A DNA stretch of 64,000 nt from Coprobacillus sp. (lineage in GTDB: Bacteria > Bacillota_I > Bacilli_A > RFN20 > CAG-826), in the NCBI GenBank assembly GCA_021203905.1, contig JAJQAG010000003.1:62001-126000 (forward strand). The letters run 5' to 3'. Under the pieces are notes generated by a model. That model worked only from the letters and a program-made list of their open reading frames with translations. It had not been told where the DNA came from and made no database searches. This document shows positions 56,404 through 64,000 of this stretch, piece by piece (positions within the stretch are counted from its first letter, which is position 1; each line of letters begins with the position of its first letter). The position numbers and the translations under genes were made by a program.

Positions 56404-59400
56404 GCGGTTATGTTTCCTTCAATATTATAGACTTTAATCAAAGCCTTAAGTATTCCCATCAAATCATTGATCCAGGTTTTGTTCTTAGTGAGCGAAATGT
56501 GAAATTCTTCTTTTGCGTAGTTCATACTGACAAAGGACAAGTATGGAATCAAGGCTTCAAAGAGTAAGGTCCCCACTTTATCAATGTTGATATAATCATG
56601 ACCAAGAACTATTTCAATGGTGTTCTCGCCTTCGTTTAAAGAGGCTAAATGAGCATCGTTAGCGAGTATATCAATTTCTCGTTTAAGTAATAAATATTCA
56701 ACATTTACTGGCATTTTGCCATAAATATCTTCGATTTTAGCTTTAATTATATCCAATTGTTCTTTGTTTATAGCGGATTGAATTTCTTGATAGAGTTCAA
56801 TCTTATCAGTCTCTGGCGCATAACTATCAGGAATGTATGCATCCATTGTAAGATAAGGAATAACCTCTTCTTTTTTCCCACTAACTGGTTCTCCAAGTTT
56901 CTCTTTTATCGTATCATTGAGAATCTCTAGATACATATCTAAACCAATTGAGTCAATAAAACCCGCTTGCTCAGGGCCAAGGATATCACCCGCTCCACGA
57001 ATCATTAGATCTCTTTGGGCAATTTTATATCCAGATCCTAAAGCGGTGAATTCTTGCAGAGTTTTTAATCGTTTCCTAGCATTCTCATTAAGAACTTTAT
57101 ACTCGTTATACATAAGATATGCATATGAGATTTTATCACTGCGTCCCACTCTCCCTTTGATTTGATAAAGTTGTGATAAACCATAGTGATCAGCATCTTG
57201 AACAATGATCATGTTAGCGTTGGGAATATCAATGCCGTTCTCAATAATTGAGGTGGACACTAAAACATCAATCTCACCATTATAGAACTTCTCCATGACA
57301 TCTTCGATGTCATTTTTATCCATGTGACCATGAGAAATCGCAAACTTTGCGTTTGGAATTAGCTCTTGGAGCCGTCTTGCGACATTGTAAATGGTCTCTG
57401 TGTTATTGTGAAGGAAGAAGACCTGACCACCACGAGAGAGTTCTCTTTCGATGAGTTCCTTAACAATCTCTTCCTTATAGGGCATCACAAATGTCTGTAT
57501 TGGCATCCTATCCTTAGGGGGAGTTTGAATCTGGGATAGTTGCCTCACCCCTAATAGAGCAATCTGTAAGGTTCTAGGAATAGGTGTGGCACTTAATGTT
57601 AAAACATCCACTTGATTACGGAGTTCCTTAATCTTCTCCTTTTGCTCCACGCCAAAACGTTGCTCTTCATCAATAATGAGCAAACCTAGATTAGGGAATT
57701 TGAGTTTCTTGGAGAGAACTTTGTGGGTTCCTATGACAAAATCTATTTTTCCTTGGTTAATAAGTTCAATGTTCTTGTCGTTGGTTCTCTCAGTATTAAG
57801 ACGAGAAAGCAAACAAAGGTGCACTCCATAGGGGGCAAAGCGTTCCACCGCTCTTTCAAAATGTTGCCTTGCTAATAGGGTGGTGGGACACATTAAACAA
57901 ACTTGTTTTCCGCTTAAAATCGCTTTAAAAGCGGCTCTAAATGCAATTTCTGTCTTTCCAAAACCAACATCTCCACAGATGATACGATCCATAACGACAT
58001 CTGATTCCATATCATCCTTTACTTCTTTTAAGGTTCTCTCTTGATCGGGAGTTAATTGATATGGAAAGTCTGATTCAAATTGTTTCTGTATATCGTCATC
58101 TTTTTCAAATTGGAATCCTTTGATCATGCTTCGAGAAATATTGAGGTTCACTAATCTATCCGCTAAATCATTAACTCTCTTCTTGATAGCTTCCTTCTTC
58201 TTTTGCCACGACTCACCGTGGAGCGACGATAAAGCGGGTTTATACCCTTCCTTACCAACATACTTACGAACAACTTGGAATTGAGATAAAGGAACATAAT
58301 AGATTTCGTTGTTCTTAAAGAGGAGTTTAAGGTAATCCTGGTGTTTGTTATCAACTTCTAGGGTAACAAGACCTTCAAATCTCGCAATCCCTTGATATTC
58401 ATGCACGACATAGTCACCAGGTTCGAGATCTTCATAACTTCTAATGATTGAACCTTCTTTATACCTAGATATGTATTTAGAGTTGCTGCGCTTAGAATTA
58501 AAGATTTCTTTAGAAGCAAGGTAAAGAATCTTCTTAGAACGGCTTATAAAGCCATTGGGCATGTCATAAACTTGGATTCCAATCTTATCTTGGTCTGGTA
58601 AATCAAAGTTAAAGACTTCTTGATATGATAAAGATGTGTCAGTAAATAGTTTTTCAATGAGTTTAAGTTCGCTTTTGTTAGCGATACTAAGCACAATCTT
58701 ATAGCCTTCACTTAGGTAGGTCTTAAGAACGAAAGGAATATCTTCTATTCTAGAGAATTGAATATCCACACTGGCGAAGTCAAAGACATAGTCCTTCCCA
58801 CTAGTGGAGAAATCATAAGTCAAAATGTTATCGTTAAATGCAAAGAACTTAGAGACATCAATATAGAAATCAGCATCCTTGATGAGTGCCCCTTCCTCTT
58901 TAAGGGAGTGGATAAATTCATCGCTTTCAAGAAGAAGCAAGTTTTGACTCTCTTTAATTGAATCAAAAGAAGCATAAATAAATGTATAATTCTCTAACAA
59001 ATCGAAGAGGGTGACACAGTTCGGTTCAAGAAGTGAATAGTAAAAATAGGATCTATAAGTAATGTTTCCGTTCTTGATGTCATCTAAGTCATTACTGGTA
59101 AGAAGTTCAAGTCTGTCATTATCAAATTTGTCATCAAAAACCTTACTTTTTTCGATATATGGAAGCAAAACGGAATCTAAATGGTCAAGTTTGTCCTTTT
59201 CTAAAAGAAAATCGCTAGCGGGTAAACACTCCGCTTTCTTAAGCTCTTTTATGGATGTTTGAGTGGCAATATCAAAGGTTCTAATGCTAACCAGTTCATC
59301 ATCAAAGAATTCCAATCTAATAGGGTTATCGTAGTTAAGGGAAAAGACATCGATAATGTCACCTCTTACAGAGAATTGGAAGGTCTGGTCAATCTTACTG

Positions 59401-59867
59401 ACATTAATGTAACCCATAGCCGCAAAAGTCTCTTTGAGGGATTTAAAATCGTAGGTTTGACCGACTTTAAAGGAAATTGTGTTTGAAAGCAATAGACTTT
59501 TGCAGGGATATTTCTTCATTAATGCGGAAATATTAACAATAAGAATATCCACTCTGTCATGAACAATCTCATTTAGAGCGAACACACGAGACGCCATAAA
59601 ATCTTTCCCGCTTGAGTAGGCTTCACTCTTCATCAAATCATCACTTGGGAAGAGATAGATCCTCTTATGAGGAAGATATCCCACCAAGGAGTTATAAATT
59701 TGGTTAGCTTTATATAAATTTGATGTCACAAGGACAATGGGTTTATCAAAACTATCAATATAAGAGGCAATATATAGAGGAAGTCCATTAATTTCATCGA
59801 CGACAAAAAGTCCCTCTTTTACTTTATAGGGGGGTGTCTCATTTTTTAGATAATCGAAGAGATTAAT
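56400..59867 (-). CDS. mfd: Transcription-repair coupling factor Mfd, probably starting at an AUU codon
   Basis: 1155 residues if started at the ATT at 59867, which is 8 nt after AAAGGAGG; the first ordinary start (GTG, 59729) would cut 46 residues of the N-terminal UvrB-like domain and has no Shine-Dalgarno. Domains: UvrB homology ([18 protein letters not shown]), RNAP-binding CarD-like domain ([19 protein letters not shown]), translocase with Walker [20 protein letters not shown] box, [10 protein letters not shown], and GRVGRSDK, and the C-terminal TRCF domain. It removes stalled polymerase and recruits UvrA. Confidence 0.93.
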   Translation of the reverse strand: MNLFDYLKNETPPYKVKEGLFVVDEINGLPLYIASYIDSFDKPIVLVTSNLYKANQIYNSLVGYLPHKRIYLFPSDDLMKSEAYSSGKDFMASRVFALNEIVHDRVDILIVNISALMKKYPCKSLLLSNTISFKVGQTYDFKSLKETFAAMGYINVSKIDQTFQFSVRGDIIDVFSLNYDNPIRLEFFDDELVSIRTFDIATQTSIKELKKAECLPASDFLLEKDKLDHLDSVLLPYIEKSKVFDDKFDNDRLELLTSNDLDDIKNGNITYRSYFYYSLLEPNCVTLFDLLENYTFIYASFDSIKESQNLLLLESDEFIHSLKEEGALIKDADFYIDVSKFFAFNDNILTYDFSTSGKDYVFDFASVDIQFSRIEDIPFVLKTYLSEGYKIVLSIANKSELKLIEKLFTDTSLSYQEVFNFDLPDQDKIGIQVYDMPNGFISRSKKILYLASKEIFNSKRSNSKYISRYKEGSIIRSYEDLEPGDYVVHEYQGIARFEGLVTLEVDNKHQDYLKLLFKNNEIYYVPLSQFQVVRKYVGKEGYKPALSSLHGESWQKKKEAIKKRVNDLADRLVNLNISRSMIKGFQFEKDDDIQKQFESDFPYQLTPDQERTLKEVKDDMESDVVMDRIICGDVGFGKTEIAFRAAFKAILSGKQVCLMCPTTLLARQHFERAVERFAPYGVHLCLLSRLNTERTNDKNIELINQGKIDFVIGTHKVLSKKLKFPNLGLLIIDEEQRFGVEQKEKIKELRNQVDVLTLSATPIPRTLQIALLGVRQLSQIQTPPKDRMPIQTFVMPYKEEIVKELIERELSRGGQVFFLHNNTETIYNVARRLQELIPNAKFAISHGHMDKNDIEDVMEKFYNGEIDVLVSTSIIENGIDIPNANMIIVQDADHYGLSQLYQIKGRVGRSDKISYAYLMYNEYKVLNENARKRLKTLQEFTALGSGYKIAQRDLMIRGAGDILGPEQAGFIDSIGLDMYLEILNDTIKEKLGEPVSGKKEEVIPYLTMDAYIPDSYAPETDKIELYQEIQSAINKEQLDIIKAKIEDIYGKMPVNVEYLLLKREIDILANDAHLASLNEGENTIEIVLGHDYINIDKVGTLLFEALIPYLSFVSMNYAKEEFHISLTKNKTWINDLMGILKALIKVYNIEGNITA

Positions 59868-59888
59868 AGTGTCTACCTCCTTTCCTCC

Positions 59889-60446
59889 TTATTTATAAGT
59901 CGACATAATCAGATGAAAGTCAGTATTGATGAAGCGGACAGCTTCGTTTGCGGCTCGATCTAGAGCGTCTTCAATGAGGGGTTTCTCTTCCTTAAGAGGT
60001 TTAGAGAGAACAAAATCAACTGCTTCATCCTTGTCTGTGGGTTCCCCAATGCCCACTCGAATACGCTTAATGTCCTCACTATGAAGAGCGTCGATAATGC
60101 TCTGCATTCCTTTGTGAGAACCGCTAGATCCCTTGTCTCTGATGCGAATGTCACCGACTTCAATCGACATATCATCAAAGATAACAAGGATATCTTCTAG
60201 AGAAATCTTAAAGTAGTCTACTACTTGTTTAACACTATTACCACTGAGATTCATAAAGGTTGATGGTTTAAGTAAGATGACGTTTTCATCAAGATATTTG
60301 CCTCTACCAACCACCCCATCAAAGGCCTCTTTATCGATGTCAATATTAGAGATATCACTGACTCGGTCTAAGACTAAAAAACCCATATTATGACGAGTAT
60401 TTTCATATTTTTTACCAGGATTCCCTAAACCAACGATAAGTTTCAT
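59889..60446 (-). CDS. pth: Peptidyl-tRNA hydrolase
   Basis: 185 residues. LIVGLGNPGKKYENTRHNMGF contains the catalytic Asn and His; KPSTFMNLSGNSV, VIFDDMSIEVGDIRIRDKGSSGSHKGMQSI carry the catalytic Asp and the GSSGHNG-like loop (here GSSGSHKG). Recycles tRNA from dropped-off peptidyl-tRNA. It starts 9 nt after the ABC exporter gene and is followed by mfd, the classical pth-mfd pair. The mfd reading frame opens right after the pth stop. Confidence 0.96.
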   Translation of the reverse strand: MKLIVGLGNPGKKYENTRHNMGFLVLDRVSDISNIDIDKEAFDGVVGRGKYLDENVILLKPSTFMNLSGNSVKQVVDYFKISLEDILVIFDDMSIEVGDIRIRDKGSSGSHKGMQSIIDALHSEDIKRIRVGIGEPTDKDEAVDFVLSKPLKEEKPLIEDALDRAANEAVRFINTDFHLIMSTYK

Positions 60447-60455
60447 AAGTATATT

Positions 60456-62414
60456 TTACTCTAATTCAAAGGCACCGGTATAGAGTTGATAATACATGCC
60501 CTTCTTTTCAATCAATTGCTGATGATTGCCTCTTTCAATAATACGGCCGTGATCAAGCACCATAATAGCGTCAGCGTTTTGGACTGTAGAGAGCCTGTGT
60601 GCAATGACAAAGACTGTACGTCCCGCCATTAACTGATCAATACCTCTTTGTACGATGGCCTCAGTCCTTGTATCAATAGAAGAGGTTGCCTCATCGAGGA
60701 TGATAACAGGGGCGTCTGCACAAGCGGCTCTTGCAATAGAGATTAGTTGTCTCTGACCTTGAGATAGGTTACCACCATCGGTGGTAAGCATAGTGTCAAA
60801 CCCTTGTGGCAATCTCGTAATAAAGTCGTAGGCATTAGCAATCTTAGCGGCTTCTTCAACCTCTTCGTCTGTGGCGTCAAGTCTTCCATATCTAATGTTT
60901 TCTCTCACAGTTCCAGTAAAGAGGTTTGTATCTTGAAGAACGACTGCTAAAGATTTACGAAGCGAATCTTTCTTAATTTTATTGATGTTAATCCCATCAT
61001 AACGGATCTTTCCATCTTGAATATCATAGAATCTATTAATGAGGTTTGTAATTGTGGTCTTACCCGCACCGGTCGCACCCACAAAAGCAATCTTCTGCCC
61101 TGGATGAGCATATATTTCTACATCATGTAATACTGTTTTCTCAGGAACATATCCAAAATCTACGTGGTCTAAAAGGATATCTCCTTTTAATTCTGTGTAA
61201 GTAATAGATCCATCTTTGTGGGGATGTTTCCACGCCCACATATGAGTTCTCTCTTCTGTTTCAATGATGTTTCCGTTCTCGTCTTTTGTCGCGTTTACTA
61301 AAGTTACATATCCATTATCTTCTTCTCCGCAGAGATCAAGAACATTTAGGACACGTCTCGCTCCCGCAAGCGCACGAGCGGATTGTGAAAACTGGTTAGA
61401 CAAGTTACCAAAATTTACGAAGAACTGTCTTGAATACATTAAGAAGGAAATAATGACCGCTAAAGACATGGGTTCGAGGCTATTGTGGTTCCAGATAAGA
61501 GCAATAGATTGGAGGCTCACATTAGGAACATCAAAGATAAAGAGAACTACCGCGACAGCAGCGACAATGACATACATTAAGTTACCGAGATTATTGAGAA
61601 CAGGCATCATAGTGTTACCAATAATCGTAGCTCTTCTCATATATTTGTTAAGATTTTGATTTTTTTCATCAAAGTCTTCGAGGGATTTTTTCTCATGTGT
61701 AAAGACCTTAACAACCTTTAATCCCGTCATCATTTCTTCAACAAAACCTTCGGTATCTGCAATCGCAGTTTGCTGATGTTGATAGGCTCTTCTGTTCGCT
61801 CGAGTCATTCGTGTGGAGAAGATGATTTCAATCGCCGCACCCAGAGCGATGACGAGTGCTAACCAAATGGAATTCCATATCATCATACAGACACAGAATA
61901 TCAAAGTCAGACCAACAGAACAGAATTGGACAAGGGATTGACCGAGAAATTGATACATCGCATCAATATCATTGGTGTAGTAAGACATAATGTCCCCGTG
62001 GGAATTGCTATCAAAGAATTTAATCGGCAAAGTCTCCATCTTTCCGAATAATGTTCGACGAATATCCGCCATAATGCGTTGAGCGTGTATAGCCACAAGT
62101 TGCGTATAACCAATAGTCCCACCAATACCGAGCAAGTAGAGAGCGCCAACAACGCAACAAGTCCTCACTAAATTGGAAATATATGGGGTAATATCGTGAT
62201 CCTCTAAAGCGGGAGTAATAACATTACTAATAATAATTTGGATAAACATCCCTGAGGTGACATTAGAAACCGCTGCACAGACAATAAAGAACAAAATTAA
62301 AGCAATGATGGCTTTTCTGTCTTTGACGACAAACTTGAGAAGACGACCTAAAGTACCATCTTTAGTGGCTTCTCTCATAGAAACAGTATCACCATTCCTA
62401 CTACCGCGTGGCAT
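60456..62414 (-). CDS. ABC exporter half-transporter, catalytically competent subunit
   Basis: 652 residues: six-span ABC_membrane domain preceded by an N-terminal extension, then an ATPase with Walker A GATGAGKTT, signature NLSQGQRQLISIARA, Walker B VIILDEATSSID with the catalytic Glu, and His-loop IAHRLSTV. An insertion of about 45 residues precedes the NBD (ATKDENGNIIETEERTHMW). Together with the next gene it forms a heterodimeric exporter of the BmrCD/TM287-288 type, for drugs, lipids or peptides; substrate unknown. Shares one base with its partner. Confidence 0.93.
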   Translation of the reverse strand: MPRGSRNGDTVSMREATKDGTLGRLLKFVVKDRKAIIALILFFIVCAAVSNVTSGMFIQIIISNVITPALEDHDITPYISNLVRTCCVVGALYLLGIGGTIGYTQLVAIHAQRIMADIRRTLFGKMETLPIKFFDSNSHGDIMSYYTNDIDAMYQFLGQSLVQFCSVGLTLIFCVCMMIWNSIWLALVIALGAAIEIIFSTRMTRANRRAYQHQQTAIADTEGFVEEMMTGLKVVKVFTHEKKSLEDFDEKNQNLNKYMRRATIIGNTMMPVLNNLGNLMYVIVAAVAVVLFIFDVPNVSLQSIALIWNHNSLEPMSLAVIISFLMYSRQFFVNFGNLSNQFSQSARALAGARRVLNVLDLCGEEDNGYVTLVNATKDENGNIIETEERTHMWAWKHPHKDGSITYTELKGDILLDHVDFGYVPEKTVLHDVEIYAHPGQKIAFVGATGAGKTTITNLINRFYDIQDGKIRYDGININKIKKDSLRKSLAVVLQDTNLFTGTVRENIRYGRLDATDEEVEEAAKIANAYDFITRLPQGFDTMLTTDGGNLSQGQRQLISIARAACADAPVIILDEATSSIDTRTEAIVQRGIDQLMAGRTVFVIAHRLSTVQNADAIMVLDHGRIIERGNHQQLIEKKGMYYQLYTGAFELE

Positions 62415-64000
62415 TACTCGGCATCTCCTTTCAAATTGTGCTGCATTGTATAGATTTCTTGATAAATCGCATTCTTTTCAAGCATCTCAGCGGGTGTACC
62501 CACACCATTAATAGTGCCGTTATCCATAACGATAACCATATCAGCATCCTCAATAGAGGAAACACGCTGAGAAATGATGATCTTAGTGACAGAAGGAATA
62601 TATTGTCTGAAACTCTCTCTAATCATCGCATCGGTCTTTGTATCCACAGCAGAGGTCGAATCATCAAGGATGAGAACTTTAGGAGATTTAAGAAGGGCTC
62701 TAGCAATACAAAGTCTTTGCTTTTGACCACCACTAACATTAGCGCCACCCTGTTCAATATAGGTGTTATAGCCGTCTGGAAAGGATGTAATAAAGTCATC
62801 GGCACAAGCAAGTTTGCAGGCAGCAATAACCTCTTCTTCGGTGGCGTCTTGTTTACCCCACCTCATGTTATCAAGGATAGTACCCGAGAAGAGAACGTTT
62901 CTCTGTAAAACCACCGAGACATTATCACGTAGTGTTTCTAGGTCATAATCTTTTACATTGACCCCTCCAACAAGGACTTCACCCTCGGTAGTGTCATATA
63001 GACGAGAAATCAGATTAACAAGTGTGGTTTTACTAGATCCAGTGGTGCCGAGGATACCCACAGTCATACCAGAGTCAATATGTAAATCCACGCCCCAAAG
63101 AGCATATTTTTCTGCTTCTTTGGCGTATTTAAAGGCAACATTATGAAAATCAATTGAACCATCTTTAACTTCATAAACAGGATTCTCTGGATTAACAATT
63201 GTGGGCTCTTCTCTTAAGACTTCACAGATACGTCCAGCACTTGCTCCAGACATGGCAATCATTGCAAGAATTGATGAGAAACTCATAAGAGATGAGAGCA
63301 TCTGAATACCATAGGTAATTAAAGCGGATAAATCCCCTACACCTAGTGCACCAAAAGCACCGGTTGTTCCATCTGGCATTGTGTACACAACAGCGTAGGA
63401 ACCCATAACAGCAATGGCAATATAAGCGGCGAAAATGCAGAAGGTAAAGACTGGGTTAGTAAAGGCCACAATCCTATCTGCTTTTGTAAAACCAAGGGAG
63501 AGATCCATATTCGCATCATTGAATTTATTGGTTTCATAATCTTCACGCACATAGGTCTTCACCACACGAATACCCTTAATGTTTTCCTCGACGGATTCAT
63601 TTAGGCGGTCATACTTTCTAAAGACCTGTTTATAAATTCGATATGAACTCACAATGATGAAATATAGGGCCACACCCATAATTGGCACCAGCACCACAAA
63701 TATCCAAGAAAGGGTTGGAGATATAAGAAATGCCATAACAATGGCAAAAATAACCATTATGGGAGCGCGAAAGCACATTCTAATGATCATTGAGAAAGAC
63801 ATCTGGACATAGTTAATGTCAATGGTCAGTCTCGTGACAAGGGAACTAGTTTGGAATTTATCGATATTTTCAAAGGAGAAGTTTTGTATTTTTTCATAAA
63901 TATTATGGCGGAGGTTAGTGGCAAAACCAGAGGACGCTACGGCAGCGGTAATGCCCCCAAACAAACCACACAAAAGCGAGATGATGGCTAGCCCCACAAG
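62414..64000 (-). CDS. ABC exporter half-transporter, degenerate subunit (5' end outside window)
   Basis: At least 527 residues; the N-terminus lies beyond the window. ABC_membrane domain and ATPase: Walker A GTTGSSKTT, signature NVSGGQKQRLCIARA, Walker B LILDDSTSAVD with Asp in place of the catalytic Glu, and ISQRVSSI with Gln instead of the switch His. These changes define the inactive site of heterodimeric exporters, which complements the intact subunit downstream. The stop codon overlaps the downstream start by one base. Confidence 0.93.
   Translation of the reverse strand, partial: LVGLAIISLLCGLFGGITAAVASSGFATNLRHNIYEKIQNFSFENIDKFQTSSLVTRLTIDINYVQMSFSMIIRMCFRAPIMVIFAIVMAFLISPTLSWIFVVLVPIMGVALYFIIVSSYRIYKQVFRKYDRLNESVEENIKGIRVVKTYVREDYETNKFNDANMDLSLGFTKADRIVAFTNPVFTFCIFAAYIAIAVMGSYAVVYTMPDGTTGAFGALGVGDLSALITYGIQMLSSLMSFSSILAMIAMSGASAGRICEVLREEPTIVNPENPVYEVKDGSIDFHNVAFKYAKEAEKYALWGVDLHIDSGMTVGILGTTGSSKTTLVNLISRLYDTTEGEVLVGGVNVKDYDLETLRDNVSVVLQRNVLFSGTILDNMRWGKQDATEEEVIAACKLACADDFITSFPDGYNTYIEQGGANVSGGQKQRLCIARALLKSPKVLILDDSTSAVDTKTDAMIRESFRQYIPSVTKIIISQRVSSIEDADMVIVMDNGTINGVGTPAEMLEKNAIYQEIYTMQHNLKGDAE

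Noticed and set aside
59840-59842. ATG upstream of mfd as ordinary start codon
   Set aside because: It is out of frame with mfd, has no Shine-Dalgarno, and would need a frameshift to enter the gene; the ATT start needs none. Kept as a possible sign of sequencing error.

Overview
The window comes from a low-GC (roughly 40 %, by eye) bacterium of the Bacillota/Mollicutes-like branch, using the standard code (TGA is a stop, for example where smpB overlaps folC). Reasons: Firmicutes-type gene orders (nusG-secE-rpmG; tsaE-tsaB-rimI-tsaD; rpsF-ssb-rpsR; gdpP-rplI-dnaB-walJ-rlmH; pth-mfd-tilS-ftsH-dusB-lysS), GatCAB beside AsnRS, KtrAB, FolC, CarD, DegV, and many strong AGGAGG ribosome binding sites. 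No phage, IS element, CRISPR array or obvious island is visible; almost all of it is a compact core-genome backbone, mostly on the minus strand.

Layout. 1-1.6 kb: end of ktrB and ktrA (+). 1.7-4.5 kb: rpmG-secE-nusG and smpB-folC (-). 4.6-6.8 kb: a tightly overlapping + strand trio, sirtuin / HAD phosphatase / tyrosine phosphatase. 6.8-8.3 kb: CarD-like regulator, tRNA-Ala, nitroreductase, tRNA-Arg. 8.3-17.8 kb (-): pcrA-ligA-gatC-gatA-gatB-galE-hydrolase, ending in the tRNA. 17.8-20.9 kb: small lipoprotein and uncharacterised membrane proteins. 20.9-25.3 kb (-): asnS with a small membrane protein, then the t6A genes with a DUF402 gene. 25.3-28.8 kb (-): DUF3137-like membrane protein, TPP-riboswitch-controlled thiamine transporter, ung. 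29-38.9 kb (-): complete oligopeptide ABC transporter (oppA-B-C-D-F) with a membrane-anchored leucine-rich-repeat protein as last gene. 39-43.4 kb: small genes, a membrane-anchored XRE regulator, degV, tmRNA (ssrA), unknown membrane protein. 43.4-50.1 kb (-): rlmH/walJ/dnaB/rplI/gdpP and rpsR-ssb-rpsF. 50.3-60.4 kb (-): lysS, dusB, ftsH, tilS, mfd, pth. 60.5-64 kb (-): heterodimeric ABC exporter, the second subunit running off the window.

How it fits together: most genes serve translation and its quality control (tmRNA with SmpB, GatCAB, t6A synthesis, TilS, DusB, RlmH, Pth, ribosomal proteins), DNA maintenance (LigA, PcrA, Mfd, Ung, DnaB, SSB) and nutrient uptake (peptides, thiamine, K+).

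Most notable observations: mfd has no ATG/GTG/TTG at its proper start and appears to begin at an AUU codon behind a strong Shine-Dalgarno; the TPP riboswitch appears to work by hiding the ribosome binding site of a TTG-initiated thiT with an extra N-terminal membrane domain; several genes look leaderless, with the -10 box 6-9 nt before the start codon; the OppD/OppF subunits have lost the conserved C-terminal cysteines; two adjacent unknown membrane proteins share an unusual Asn/Thr-rich segment; and the tmRNA gene is flanked by a 12-bp direct repeat. I found no clear-cut new defence or biosynthetic system.
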